NCBI RefSeq assembly: GCF_022669015.1
Contig: NZ_JAKKSL010000007.1
Location: 62,001 to 126,000 of the forward strand
DNA: 64,000 nt
Reading direction: 5' to 3'
From: Colwellia maritima
Lineage (GTDB): Bacteria; Pseudomonadota; Gammaproteobacteria; Enterobacterales; Alteromonadaceae
Every line of letters begins with the position of its first letter. Position 1 is the stretch's first letter. Below the pieces are notes generated by a model. The model did not search any database. It was given only the letters and a program-made list of their open reading frames with translations, and was not told the origin of the DNA. The translations under genes and the position numbers were made by a program. Below are positions 1 through 8,801 of this stretch, piece by piece.

Positions 1-1
1 T

Positions 2-190
2 ATAAATGAAGAAGCAGCCAAAAAAACGGCTCTTATTAATGAATGTCACGGTGAAATAGGTGAGAATGCACAGTGGACAAGTAATGGTATTTCCGATTTG
101 GGAGATGAATTTCATTATTCTGTTAGTTCGTGTGTTGAAGTAAAACCAGAGCATGTTGATGTTCTAAAGTTATATCTTAATCATGTGTAA
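2..190 (+). CDS. C-terminal part of an unknown protein (cut by window edge)
   Basis: An open frame enters from the left edge and ends with TAA at 188-190, giving 62 residues. It has two cysteines (one in a Cys-His pair near the middle, one in SSCVEVKP) and is otherwise soluble in character. A good hairpin terminator follows 31 bases later, which supports this being the true end of a gene. I do not recognise the family; the start lies outside the window. Confidence 0.55.
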   Translation: MNEEAAKKTALINECHGEIGENAQWTSNGISDLGDEFHYSVSSCVEVKPEHVDVLKLYLNHV

Positions 191-221
191 CTATTTTACT
201 TTTGCAACAATCAACCTAATT

Positions 222-251
222 AAAGCTATCCTTTTGGATAGCTTTTTTTTT
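222..251 (+). terminator. Rho-independent terminator
   Basis: Perfect 10-bp stem AAAGCTATCC / GGATAGCTTT with a TTTT loop, followed by a run of T. It ends the truncated gene at the left edge. Confidence 0.85.
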
Positions 252-367
252 GCCTAAAATTCAGCAAAAAGTATTAGAAGACAAAAAATAAGCGGCCTAG
301 TAAAGATAAGCCCGACCATAAAGAGATAAAATACAGTTTTATTAATAAAGTTAAGCGAGGTGTTGTA

Positions 368-487
368 ATGGGTATGGATATGGATTTTTTAACGATGATA
401 GCCTTTTTAGGTGTAATAGTCATGGGTGTTATTGCCAGTAAGCATAAAAAATCAAATGACAATGGTAACGACGACGACAGTGAATAA
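368..487 (+). CDS. Small single-span membrane protein (39 aa)
   Basis: ATG at 368 opens 39 codons: a hydrophobic helix (about residues 7-23), a short basic stretch (KHKK) and an acidic tail ending DDDSE. The codons end at 487, three bases before the GTG start of the next gene, so the two are probably translationally coupled. AGCGAGG about 10 bases before the ATG is a fair ribosome binding site. Function unknown; the Met-rich start is unusual. The tight junction to the next gene is the main argument that it is real. Confidence 0.5.
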   Translation: MGMDMDFLTMIAFLGVIVMGVIASKHKKSNDNGNDDDSE

Positions 488-490
488 ACA

Positions 491-1669
491 GTGAAATTAA
501 CAAAGATAAACCGTAGTAGCTCAGAAGAGTTGGCGCTAGAAGGGGCTGACGTGCTCGGTGGTGACTATCAAGCGAATCTAGCTGCCTTGTATCAGCGGTT
601 TAACGTTAAGTGCCACTGCTCACACGAACAAGCTGTGACAATGCACATAAGAAAAATGCAGTCGTCAGGTTTGTTCTTTTTAGCAGATAACCCAACAAGT
701 CCTTTGCACCATAATAATTGCGAGTTTTATAGTGCGAGAAAAAACATAGAATTAACTCCTGGTGTAGAACAAAAGATAAGGCCGTTTGAGCTAACAACAC
801 AATTTAGTGACAAGTTAGTAATGGGTGGGCAAACAAGAAAAATTAACTCAAGCAATAAAAAAATGCATCCGAGAAATGTTATGTCGGGGCTTGAGGGGTT
901 ATTTGTTACATTAATTAGCAACGCCTTTTGTGATTATAGCTTTGGCGGGTTCGTTAGCATTAAAGATGTTATTACGCGCATCAAAAACAATAAGTCGAAT
1001 GCAAAAATAAAAACGGGTGAAGCTGATTTAGTCTCTAATATTTATTTTGGCCAAAAAGGAATTGATTACGCAAAGACTAAGGTTAAACATGCGTGCACTA
1101 AACCTAACGACACTAACGAACAACCAATATCGCTTTGGTTTGGTTTAGTAACTGATGTAGGTGATGATTATATTATGTTTAGTAATAAACGCCTATCTTG
1201 CCTTGGAATGTATCAACCACATAAAGCCAGTGGACCTTATTTAGCGATGGGAACGATCATCAAAGATTGTAAGACTGATTTTAAACAAATACTGCTCATA
1301 CCTGTCGTGTCTAAGTCGATTGTACTTCCTGTTTACAGTGAGTTACAAAGAGAAAAGGTGTTGGCGTTACAAAAATGGGTTTATGGTCGTAATCGTAGTG
1401 GTAAATATCGTTTTTATATTCAAAAACCACTCAAGCCAATCGTTGATGAGGGAAAAATTGTATTAGCAGATTTATTGGTGGTTAGTAAAAACAAGGCTAC
1501 GGGAGATAAAATCGTACTTGCATTAGCCGGACGAAATACTGCACGTATATCATTAGTCTATGACAGTGAAACAATTAAATTAAAGCATGTAAATGTTGAG
1601 GTTGTTAGCCAGTATTTCAGTCGGTTGTTGACTGAGAAGCGTAAGAATTCAGCTTTGATGCGCGAATAA
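491..1669 (+). CDS. DUF1173-like plasmid protein
   Basis: A 392-residue protein with a GTG start three bases after the preceding small gene. Near the N terminus it has KCHCSHEQAVTMHI, then FFLADNP and HHNNCEFY; this cysteine/histidine set followed by an F-L-P pattern resembles the start of DUF1173 family proteins, which are common on conjugative plasmids and integrative elements and have no established function. The rest is soluble with a basic C terminus (TEKRKNSALMRE). No membrane segment or signal peptide is visible. Assignment to DUF1173 is by pattern memory and should be treated as moderate. Confidence 0.6.
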   Translation: MKLTKINRSSSEELALEGADVLGGDYQANLAALYQRFNVKCHCSHEQAVTMHIRKMQSSGLFFLADNPTSPLHHNNCEFYSARKNIELTPGVEQKIRPFELTTQFSDKLVMGGQTRKINSSNKKMHPRNVMSGLEGLFVTLISNAFCDYSFGGFVSIKDVITRIKNNKSNAKIKTGEADLVSNIYFGQKGIDYAKTKVKHACTKPNDTNEQPISLWFGLVTDVGDDYIMFSNKRLSCLGMYQPHKASGPYLAMGTIIKDCKTDFKQILLIPVVSKSIVLPVYSELQREKVLALQKWVYGRNRSGKYRFYIQKPLKPIVDEGKIVLADLLVVSKNKATGDKIVLALAGRNTARISLVYDSETIKLKHVNVEVVSQYFSRLLTEKRKNSALMRE

Positions 1670-1715
1670 AAAAGTATGGGATGATAGGGTTAAATCAACA
1701 GAAGGAATAGTCAAA

Positions 1716-1838
1716 ATGGTAGGTATATTTAAGTGTTTGAGTGCGTTTTTTACTGTGCTTTTTTTGTTTTGTGGCGTTTTTCGTTACCTCGCTTTTACCC
1801 GTTTCGGAATCTTGGGCGATGGTTTTAGAGGGGCGTAG
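1716..1838 (+). CDS. Tiny membrane protein (40 aa)
   Basis: ATG at 1716 with AGAAGGAA upstream as ribosome binding site. The 40 residues are dominated by one hydrophobic segment (about residues 5-27, rich in Phe and Leu with two cysteines). No family recognised. It lies between two same-strand genes and the alternative reading on the other strand has no credible features. Confidence 0.45.
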   Translation: MVGIFKCLSAFFTVLFLFCGVFRYLAFTRFGILGDGFRGA

Positions 1839-1959
1839 CATCTGTCTTTTGAAAATGAAATATAGAAACATATTCAAAGGAGATTAGAAAAAGATGTAAT
1901 AAAATACTGTTTTTATTCAAGGTGATTGATTAATATTAAATTTAAAGAAGGAATGTTTT

Positions 1960-2790
1960 ATGTTCAAAAATAGACTTGATTCGTGTTTAGACGTTATTAA
2001 TTTTGACGATAAGAAACTGAGTTTTTTTACTTTAACTGGAAAAGTGATTGAAACAAAACGTACAACTAGAACGAGTACAACAACGACTGGAGGTGGTGGC
2101 TATATAGGAAAGTACGGCGGCCATATTTCTAACACTAAAACAACGACAAATACAGTTGTTGAAGACACGATCTGGTTTCTTATGGAAAATGGAGAGGAGG
2201 GCAAAATACATATAAATGATTATGATGTAAGAAAAGGAGAAACATTAAGCATTGTTTACTGCGGTTTATCAACGAAAACTTCAGGTATGCCCGCGATGGT
2301 GATTAATCATAGCGATGGCAGCATGAGGAATATGAGTGTTTTATCTGCGTTAATTAAAGCTAAGGAAATCACTTACTCTGGAAATAAAGTACATGGTTTT
2401 ATTTCATTTACCCTAATTCCTCTAGTGGCTATAATCACTACGGTTAACATGAGCTCCTCGCATATGCCTATAGGCGAAGGCATTTTTTTGCTGCCGGATT
2501 ATCTGTGCTCTTCGGTTCTATTTTGTTCGCCATAATCAACCCACAAAAAAGGCAGTTTAAAAGGTTTTATGCTCACGTTGATAGAATGTCAGAAAAAGTC
2601 GGCAGAAATAAAAGCTATCAATAGTGAAATTAAAAAAGAGGAAGCTAACGCGGCAATTATAGAAGCTGAAGAACAACCCGTTAATTCTTTGGTGGACGAG
2701 ATAGATAAATTACATAAATTGAAGATTGATGGCGTAATTAGTGATGAAGAGTTTGTATCTTTTAAGGAAAAATTAATCACTAACTCTTAA
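1960..2790 (+). CDS. Membrane protein with C-terminal SHOCT-like segment, frameshifted
   Basis: The first 175 or so residues form a soluble domain containing a Thr/Gly-rich stretch and end in a first hydrophobic segment. The frame then leaves at a T7 run (2483-2489): shifting frame restores a second clear membrane helix (FFAAGLSVLFGSILFAIIN) and a basic loop, and a second shift near 2590 returns to the frame that ends at 2790 with EIDKLHKLKIDGVISDEEF, which matches the SHOCT pattern (short C-terminal oligomerisation-type segment of membrane proteins). I read this as one gene broken by two compensating single-base shifts. Good start with AAGGAATG upstream of ATG 1960. Function unknown. Confidence 0.55.
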
Positions 2791-2880
2791 TTTTTTAACC
2801 CGTATAATCAGATACGATGATTGATTATATTTGATTTTTAACAAGCGAACAGCCCTAATAAGGGCTTTAAGGTGTAGAAG

Positions 2881-3081
2881 ATGGATAGCAAAACAAAAAA
2901 GTTAGCGAAAAAACTAAAAGAATGTACTGAATCAGGCCCTATTGAATATCCTGATCAATATAAATACGCTGTTGACCTATGTAAAGAAGTTGAAAGAGAT
3001 TTTGACGAAACAAATCATATGCCGCCTAAAATGAAAGATGATTGGAATGATTTGAAAGAAAAAATAAACGAGTATGATTAA
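2881..3081 (+). CDS. Small acidic/basic hypothetical protein (66 aa)
   Basis: ATG at 2881 behind AAGGTGTAGAAG. The 66 residues are highly charged and likely helical (KKLAKKLKECTE at the start, EKINEYD at the end), with no membrane segment. Its stop codon overlaps an ATG at 3074 that opens another small frame, suggesting an operon of small genes. Not recognised. Confidence 0.5.
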   Translation: MDSKTKKLAKKLKECTESGPIEYPDQYKYAVDLCKEVERDFDETNHMPPKMKDDWNDLKEKINEYD

Positions 3082-3198
3082 CATAGCGTTTAACAACGCA
3101 TTACTTTTTATTGCCCTGGTATAGCCGCTAGTTTTATAGGGGCTAAATACCGTTTTTCACATCCAATAATAAAGATACTCTATCTTTTTCTGTTTTAA
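3074..3198 (+). CDS. Tiny membrane protein, frameshifted
   Basis: ATG at 3074 overlaps the stop region of the previous gene. The frame encodes MINIAFNNALLFIALV and then meets TAG at 3122; moving one base at 3121 gives IAASFIGAKYRFSHPIIKIL and a further hydrophobic tail to a stop at 3196-3198. The two halves make a sensible two-segment membrane protein, so I read a one-base shift. Low confidence because both halves are short. Confidence 0.3.
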
Positions 3199-3253
3199 CC
3201 TTATTGAGTGTTTTATATCTAGTTTAAAAATACTTAAAGATGTTGATGGGGTG

Positions 3254-3406
3254 ATGGCGTTAATTTTTGTCATAATACCATCCATTACAATGGCATTTAT
3301 GATATTTATCACGGTTGCATTTATAACATCTAAATATGAGCAACCAAAAAAATTAATAGATTTTAATTTAGGAATAAATCATGTGGTTTATAACTACTGG
3401 ACATAA
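3254..3406 (+). CDS. Tiny membrane protein (50 aa)
   Basis: ATG at 3254 (GTG at 3251 also possible, after GATGTTGATGGG). One strong hydrophobic segment (about residues 2-24) followed by a polar tail. Its last 26 bases overlap the start of the next gene in another frame. Part of a run of small membrane genes at 0.4-3.4 kb. No family recognised. Confidence 0.35.
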   Translation: MALIFVIIPSITMAFMIFITVAFITSKYEQPKKLIDFNLGINHVVYNYWT

Positions 3407-3647
3407 TAAAGTTAGGTTTTATTTACCAAATGGCTCAACGGTTTTGGTAAATAAAATTGAGTGGATTAATGAAATAAAAACAGAAAAAATGGAATATTAT
3501 TCTAGCGAACCTTTTGTTAAAGATCCGCAACAGGCTATTTCTGCTTTATATGAAGCGGGTGTAAAAGGGTATTCAACCAAGCTAAAGGCTAAAGAGTTTG
3601 CTAAAACGCTACCTATCGGCACTTGGAAATATTTGCAACTCAAATAA
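3381..3647 (+). CDS. Hypothetical protein (88 aa)
   Basis: ATG at 3381 with TTAGGAATAAATC in front. The 88-residue product is soluble, beta-rich at the N terminus (VRFYLPNGSTVLVNKIEWI) and helical after, ending LPIGTWKYLQLK. No motif recognised. It is the last gene of the small-gene cluster before an 0.6-kb stretch with only a broken reverse-strand gene. Confidence 0.5.
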   Translation: MWFITTGHNKVRFYLPNGSTVLVNKIEWINEIKTEKMEYYSSEPFVKDPQQAISALYEAGVKGYSTKLKAKEFAKTLPIGTWKYLQLK

Positions 3648-3779
3648 TTTAAAGATTAGCAGCCTAAAATAGCGTCGTCTTGATATTTATAGCGCTCGAT
3701 ACAATATATCTTATACCCTTTTAGCTTTGTATGGTCATATTTTATTAATCCGTAACAATATATTTGCCATTTTTATTTA

Positions 3780-4061
3780 TTATGTGAAATTCATTTTTGC
3801 AATTTCTTTAACGCTTTTATCGCCAATTTTGATGTTTCCACTTAACGATATCCCTTTACTAAATGAGATGCCTTTAGCAAAACTCGTATTGAAGTATATA
3901 GGTTCGATTATTTTAAACATTCCATCGTAAGTGCTGTTTAAAATCAACTCCATCGAAACATCGGTTTCTAATTGGCCATCGCGGGGAAGGCCACCAATAC
4001 AGGCTATGAACAATGTTCATAGTCATAGTAAAACAATAAGCGTGAATTTTATTTGTTTCAT
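3780..4061 (-). pseudogene. Broken lipoprotein gene (two TGA codons in the signal peptide)
   Basis: On the minus strand ATG at 4061 follows GTGAGAA and begins MKQIKFTLIVLL, a typical signal start, but codons 13 and 15 are both TGA within a duplicated CTATGA. The same frame then continues LFIAC, a plausible lipobox, and a 70-residue soluble domain to a stop at 3780. A TTG at 4013 could start the remainder but would lose the signal. Most likely an inactivated small lipoprotein or a local sequence error. The forward-strand frame over the same bases is AT-driven and not convincing. Confidence 0.4.
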
Positions 4062-4256
4062 ATTATTTTCTCACAAAAATCTATGGCAAAAAAATACTTG
4101 CCGTTGATGGCTCGATAAGGCCAATCATCGTTAAAGTTACGGCTGTAGCAATCACTAAACCATATAGAAAAGCTGATTTCGAATATTTCGAATACTTGAC
4201 ATTGTTTCGTTTATTGCGAATAATATAAAGGTTATTAATTAATAGAGATAAATATT
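4062..4256. other. Intergenic region before the vapBC-like pair
   Basis: No complete gene seen. The minus strand has an open hydrophobic stretch (about 4090-4190, AFLYGLVIATAVTLTMIGL) ending in a stop but without a start codon, possibly the remnant of a membrane protein. The last 60 bases are very AT-rich and probably hold the promoter of the toxin-antitoxin pair. Confidence 0.35.
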
Positions 4257-4712
4257 ATGGAAACTATACAAACATTACCCAGTGCTGAGGAAGTTGCATT
4301 AGCTAAAATCTCTAGCCAAGAACTATCTGCGATCCTGCCCGTAGATGGTCATGCAAGTACATTTGATATCACATCAGCCGATGGTGAGGTTCATAAGATC
4401 ACAATCCCATCAGGTGCTTTAAAGCTAATGGTTGAGGTATTAACTCAACTTGGTCAAGGTAATGTTGTCAATATAACACCTATTCATGCAGAGCTAACAA
4501 CTCAGGAAGGCGCTGATATTTTAAATATTTCCAGACCTACTTTTATCAAATTACTCGATTCTGGTGTTGTTCCTCACAGCAGAACAGGTAACCGAAGAAA
4601 AATTGCTTTTACTGAAATCATGAAATACAAAGAAAAACTTGAAACTCAAAGATTGCAATCTTTGAATACGCTATCTGAATTAGATCAGGATATTCAAGGC
4701 ATGGGTTATTAA
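4257..4712 (+). CDS. Antitoxin of PIN-domain pair (VapB50-like, excisionase-type HTH)
   Basis: A 151-residue protein. The N-terminal half is a hydrophobic-core domain; the C-terminal half (from about residue 80) has ELTTQEGADILNISRPTFIK, a MerR/excisionase-type helix-turn-helix, followed by LLDSGVVPHSRTGNRRKIAF, the wing typical of such antitoxins. It would bind its own promoter and neutralise the PIN ribonuclease encoded immediately downstream. The stop codon and the next ATG share one base (TAATG at 4710), a classical coupled toxin-antitoxin arrangement. GAGATAAATATT precedes the start. Confidence 0.8.
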   Translation: METIQTLPSAEEVALAKISSQELSAILPVDGHASTFDITSADGEVHKITIPSGALKLMVEVLTQLGQGNVVNITPIHAELTTQEGADILNISRPTFIKLLDSGVVPHSRTGNRRKIAFTEIMKYKEKLETQRLQSLNTLSELDQDIQGMGY

Positions 4713-5290
4713 TGTCTAATTATACCGTCTTATTTGATGCTTGCGTGATGTATCCGGCTCCTTTACGAAGTTATTTGATGTATCTCGCCAATACAGGGCT
4801 GTTTCGAGCAAAGTGGTCCGAACAAATTCATGATGAATGGATCAGAAACTTACTTAAAAATAACCCACAAATCAATCCTGAACAACTTGAACGTGTAAGG
4901 GTTTTAATGAATGAAAATGTATTAGATTCTGTTGTTGAAGGTTATGAGCATATAATAGATGGCCTCGAATTACCTGATGAAGATGATCGTCATGTATTAG
5001 CTGCAGCTATACAAGGAAATGCTGAGACAATTGTAACCTTCAACCTAAAAGATTTTCCGAATGACTATCTTGATAGGTATGATATTAGAGCTATTCACCC
5101 CGATGAATTTTTATCCGATCTATATTCAATTGATCTTGGCTCTATCCTAAAAGCGGCACAGAACCATATCAACAGTCTTAAAAAGCCCCCATTTACAGCA
5201 ACAGAGTACTTGGATTGTTTACAGAAGCAGAAATTACCAAACTTTGTTTCTCTTTTGCGTCCTATGTCAGCTTTAATTAAAAACAATTAA
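4712..5290 (+). CDS. PIN-domain toxin (VapC50-like ribonuclease)
   Basis: A 192-residue PIN protein. The conserved start VLFDACVMYPAPLR (catalytic Asp9), RAKWSEQIHDEWIRNLL, the acidic cluster LPDEDDRHVLAAAI and TIVTFNLKDFP are the signatures of the VapC50-type PIN family, Mg-dependent ribonucleases that cut RNA and halt translation. It overlaps the upstream HTH antitoxin by one base, so the two form a plasmid addiction module. Full length for the family including the C-terminal extension. A weak hairpin with a T run lies just after the stop. Confidence 0.85.
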   Translation: MSNYTVLFDACVMYPAPLRSYLMYLANTGLFRAKWSEQIHDEWIRNLLKNNPQINPEQLERVRVLMNENVLDSVVEGYEHIIDGLELPDEDDRHVLAAAIQGNAETIVTFNLKDFPNDYLDRYDIRAIHPDEFLSDLYSIDLGSILKAAQNHINSLKKPPFTATEYLDCLQKQKLPNFVSLLRPMSALIKNN

Positions 5291-5538
5291 ATTTACATTT
5301 TACCAGGTTACTACCTAATTAATCATTCACTCAAAGCTGTACTTGTTGCGGCTTTTTGCGCCTAAATTTTATCTATTTTGTATCACTACAATGTCACTAC
5401 ACATTTTTAACACCGCATTAGGAAACACCTGTTACCAATAGAAACAAAATAATAGGGAAACGCTTGTTTTCTGTTTCCCTTTGCTTTTTTTTGGCTTATA
5501 CTTAGTTTATCAATAATTATAGAATTAAAAGGTTTCTC

Positions 5539-6521
5539 ATGACTGAATCAAAAGTCACTTTTGAACGAGTGTCTAGTGTTGCACTAGATATGATCACAAA
5601 CGGTGTAAAAGTTACAGTTAGGGGGTTCTCAATGTTACAGGAGGAAAAACCGAAACTGTTTCTGGTTATCTAAGGGACTTCAATGACAAGAGAGATGCCG
5701 AAGTTTTAAAAATGGCTGATGAACTAGGTTCTGGTACCATCGCTTCATTACTGGCAAATGAAATACAAATTATTGTTGACAGAAAAACAAAATCATTGAG
5801 TGACATTGTAGAGAGACAAAAAACTGAAATAGCAGAGTTTATTGAGCTACTTAATGAAAAAGAGACTGAATGTACTCATAAGATAGAGCTTGCTCAAGCA
5901 CAAAGCGTCCAGGCTATCAGTGATGCCACCGACAGAATAAAAGCGGCTACAGATAAAATTGAAGCGGCAGAGTCAGCGAGGGTGATTGCAGAACAAGAGT
6001 TGGGCAAAGTGATCGACACGACAAGCGAAATAGAAAACACCAAAAAAGAAGCACAATCTCGGATTGAAGCGGCAGAGCAAAAAGCAGCCACATTGATTGA
6101 TTCGGCTAAAAGTGAGGCAAACGCATTAGTTAGTGCGGCTAACACGCAAATTGATAAAGCCGAATCTGAAACAAAAATATTGAGGCAGCAAGTGAAAGAT
6201 TTTACTGTTGAGCAGGCCAAGCATGAAATTGCACAAGCGCAATTTGAACAAACCAAATCAGCTATGAGTCAATTGCAAACAGATATTGCCGATAGAAAAA
6301 CACTAATTGTGCAGTTACAAACGGAGCAAAACGCTTTTATCAAAGATACAAAACGATTAGAGGCAGAGTTAGTTACCGCAAAAGAAACCGAGTCAAAATT
6401 GAGTACAGCTCAGGCACAACTTGTTGAGTTACAGAAGCAGCTTTCACAGGCGCAACACGATTTATCACAATCTGAACGTGAAATAAGCTCATTATCACAG
6501 GCTTTGGCATCTAAGAAATAA
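5539..6521 (+). CDS. kfrA: KfrA-like coiled-coil DNA-binding protein, one frameshift
   Basis: ATG at 5539 gives TFERVSSVALDMITNGVKV, the typical KfrA N-terminal DNA-binding domain. The frame breaks in a G run (G5, 5621-5625): one extra G would read VTVRGVLNV then GGKTETVSGYLRDFND, which is the expected continuation into the 269-residue body. That body is a long Ala/Glu/Gln-rich coiled coil (repeats of AAEQKAATLIDSAKSEANAL type) up to residue 320 or so. KfrA proteins bind operators at their own promoter and support stable plasmid inheritance through filament-like coiled coils. Probably autoregulated. The single-base shift is likely a sequence error, otherwise the gene has lost its DNA-binding domain. 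Confidence 0.8.
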
Positions 6522-6594
6522 TACAACACCCAGTATATACATTACATTAAGAGGGCTGAGTGTCGGAACTAATACAAATAAAGAATGGTGCAAT

Positions 6595-7200
6595 TTACCC
6601 TGTAGGAAAAATACTTAACAAATCTTTATAGAACTCAACACCTGTAAGGTTGTTATTTTTTACGACATTGAAAAAATCATCATTGCAGTAAATGAGGTTC
6701 GCCCCCTCCATTTTTGATTTGAATATAGGTTTATTTTTAACATCTGATTCAATAAAGACTAAAGAGTGTAAGCCATGCTCAAAACCATCCGAATATTTAA
6801 CTTCAGTTAAGCTTATATCCTCATTACCAAAAGTTAATAAATTAAAAAGTATCATTAACCCTCTATTGGTTTTTACTTCTATAAACTCACCAAAGTCTTG
6901 TATCAAAGGTTTTAATATTTCAAATGCCGAGGGTTTAAAGACAACAAAAGTCCCCAAAACATTAATATCAAAATCATCACTAAGCGCTTCCTGATTAAAC
7001 TCACAATCAAATGAGCCGGAAAATAATGATGTAAAGCTTGTGTTTGAGTAAGCCTGAGACATCAATATTTTTATTATGTCATTTAATGACGTAGAAGACG
7101 TTTCAGCAATTTTATTGGCAATAGAAATAGTGTCTAAGTCTAATGCGTCAACACTCATTTTAGGTTTTGAAATACGGTATACCATTAGATCCCTTTCCAT
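6595..7200 (-). CDS. Immunity protein for the AHH toxin (Imm43-like)
   Basis: A 201-residue soluble acidic protein whose start overlaps the end of the AHH nuclease gene by 16 bases. The C-terminal motif IFKSKMEGANLIYCNDDFF followed by GVEFYKDLL resembles the end of Imm43-type immunity proteins found beside polymorphic-toxin nucleases. Role inferred from the toxin neighbour: binding and inhibiting the nuclease in the producing cell. No signal or membrane segment. Confidence 0.6.
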   Translation of the reverse strand: MERDLMVYRISKPKMSVDALDLDTISIANKIAETSSTSLNDIIKILMSQAYSNTSFTSLFSGSFDCEFNQEALSDDFDINVLGTFVVFKPSAFEILKPLIQDFGEFIEVKTNRGLMILFNLLTFGNEDISLTEVKYSDGFEHGLHSLVFIESDVKNKPIFKSKMEGANLIYCNDDFFNVVKNNNLTGVEFYKDLLSIFPTG

Positions 7201-7891
7201 AATTCTGTATTTGGCTCAAAAATTTGTGGTGGTAAAGTTCCTGTTTTTATATGAGTTTTAACAACCTTAAGCGAATTGATAAACTCGGTCTTGTTGTTAT
7301 TGTTCTGCTGACCTAAAGTTCGACCTATCCATGTTTCATAATTTCTTCTATGTATTTTTCTATGAGGAGGAGCATCGGGTGTAGCCCAGTCAAACTCTTT
7401 ATTATGGAGAAAATTAATTAACCAAGTTCCATTGAAAGGGTCATTTATACCAACACCGGCTAGGTGTAAATTTAATCTTGCTGCTAATATTGCTCTTATG
7501 TCAAATCGACCTTTACCAGGTATAATATGGTGCGCCTCATGGGCTGGTGTTGGTTTTGGTTCGCCGATAGCAAAAAGAAATGTGGCTAATTTATTTGTTG
7601 GGTGGTGCGCTTCTTTCGATAACGAGCTTAAATCAGATTGATTAGAATCCTCCCGATACTTTTTTAAATAAGATTGGGCCACCCCAATTGATTCAATTCT
7701 TTTTTCTCTGATTGAAGATGTTTATAATCAGTTTTTAGTCTATTTGTTAATTCAGTTGAATTATCAGACTTCATCTTTTTATCATAATAAGCTTTCGCTT
7801 TTAATTCGAAATTATAAATAGCAAGTTCAAGCGCTGAGGGATCATTTGTCCTTGATGGGTGCGGGTAATTTTGCATCGATTTTGAATGCAT
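7185..7891 (-). CDS. AHH-family nuclease toxin, one frameshift
   Basis: The C-terminal part (from about 7682) has SLSKEAHHPTNKLATF, then PAHEAHHIIPGKGR, the AHH signature of HNH/endonuclease-VII-fold toxins, then LHLAGVGINDPFNGTWL. The N-terminal 70 residues sit in a different frame (7664-7891, ALELAIYNFELKAKAYYDKK); the two meet at GGGGTGG near 7690, where one base joins them into a single protein of about 235 residues as in related AHH proteins. No secretion domain is seen, so it is a stand-alone cargo-type toxin or a plasmid addiction nuclease. The immunity gene overlaps downstream. Confidence 0.7.
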
Positions 7892-7983
7892 AATATCTTC
7901 CTTGATAAGTGTATATGATTTTGACTATTAATATTATTAAAGGTAGGCAGCTTATGCAAGCCCAATAGAAAGAAATCACACAT

Positions 7984-8637
7984 TCAAGGCAGCATGTTAA
8001 CCAACGGTTGTTTATTCATGTCTTCAGTTGCCTTGTCTTTTTTACGAGAACGAGAGAGTTTTGCTTTTCCCCAAGCATCGAGAAACACTGCTTCTAGGGC
8101 GCTTTTTACTATATCGACATCATCTTTATTAAGTCGCTGAATTAACCATTCTAATCTACGCTCAATAGAAACAGGATTGTTTATATCATTTGGTTTATTG
8201 GTGATAGCTTCCGAAGGTAGGGTGTTATAATATTCACGTTCAGTGATCAAGTATTCCAATACATCATCTAAATTAGCAAAATCGTTATTATGTTTAATCT
8301 GATTAAGCTTATTGAGTGCATAAGTAGAGATCCCAATTTTAGTGTAATTAGAGTTTTTTCTATATTTATAACCTCTAAATCTTGCCCGCATTTTGACAAA
8401 TTCACCGGGTTCGACGATAAATTTCATTAACCAGAAACTATCATCTCGTCCAACTTCTGAAAATTCATTGACCATCACTGACACTGCATTTTCATCAATG
8501 GGAAATCTAAGCGGTTTAAGATTATTTATTATTGTAGTGATAATATTTTTCTTATTTTCACTGATGTAACTTTTCCAAACGGCCAACTCTTCTTTTTTGT
8601 GCTTTTTCATAACAAAACCAATAATCATCACGACCAA
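7984..8637 (-). CDS. Hypothetical protein with ribbon-helix-helix-like segment
   Basis: A 217-residue basic protein. The most likely start is the ATG at 8610 (MKKHKKEELAVWKSYI); TTG at 8637 is the longer choice. Residues around 100-130 read KIGISTYALNKLNQIKHNND followed by DVLEYLI, resembling the beta-strand and helices of a ribbon-helix-helix protein. The C terminus is strongly basic (KAKLSRSRKKDK). An inverted repeat lies directly upstream, suggesting autoregulation. Possibly a small plasmid DNA-binding protein; not assigned. Confidence 0.5.
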   Translation of the reverse strand: MVVMIIGFVMKKHKKEELAVWKSYISENKKNIITTIINNLKPLRFPIDENAVSVMVNEFSEVGRDDSFWLMKFIVEPGEFVKMRARFRGYKYRKNSNYTKIGISTYALNKLNQIKHNNDFANLDDVLEYLITEREYYNTLPSEAITNKPNDINNPVSIERRLEWLIQRLNKDDVDIVKSALEAVFLDAWGKAKLSRSRKKDKATEDMNKQPLVNMLP

Positions 8638-8644
8638 CGATTTT

Positions 8645-8670
8645 TATACAGTAGCATACTACCCTGTATA
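8645..8670. promoter_or_regulatory. Inverted repeat operator candidate
   Basis: TATACAG (8645-8651) and CTGTATA (8664-8670) form a 7-bp dyad spaced by 12 bases, 8-30 bases upstream of the possible starts of the minus-strand gene. The arm orientation is opposite to a LexA box. Probably a repressor site for that gene. Confidence 0.35.
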
Positions 8671-8801
8671 ATTAAAACTAAAATATCGTTATTCGTCACG
8701 ATGTCAATCTATGTAAATATGTATTTAAAAAGGCTAGCTTTTGACAGAAGGGCGGTTTTGAATTTTTATGTGTAGAAATAAGGAAGTTTGCTTAAAGGTT
8801 C

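Noticed and set aside
1695..1877. Reverse-strand 60-residue frame
   Set aside because: Lys/Thr-rich shadow opposite a short forward frame with a good ribosome binding site.
8645..8670. LexA box
   Set aside because: The arms read ACAG...CTGT, inverse of CTGT-N8-ACAG; kept only as a generic operator candidate.
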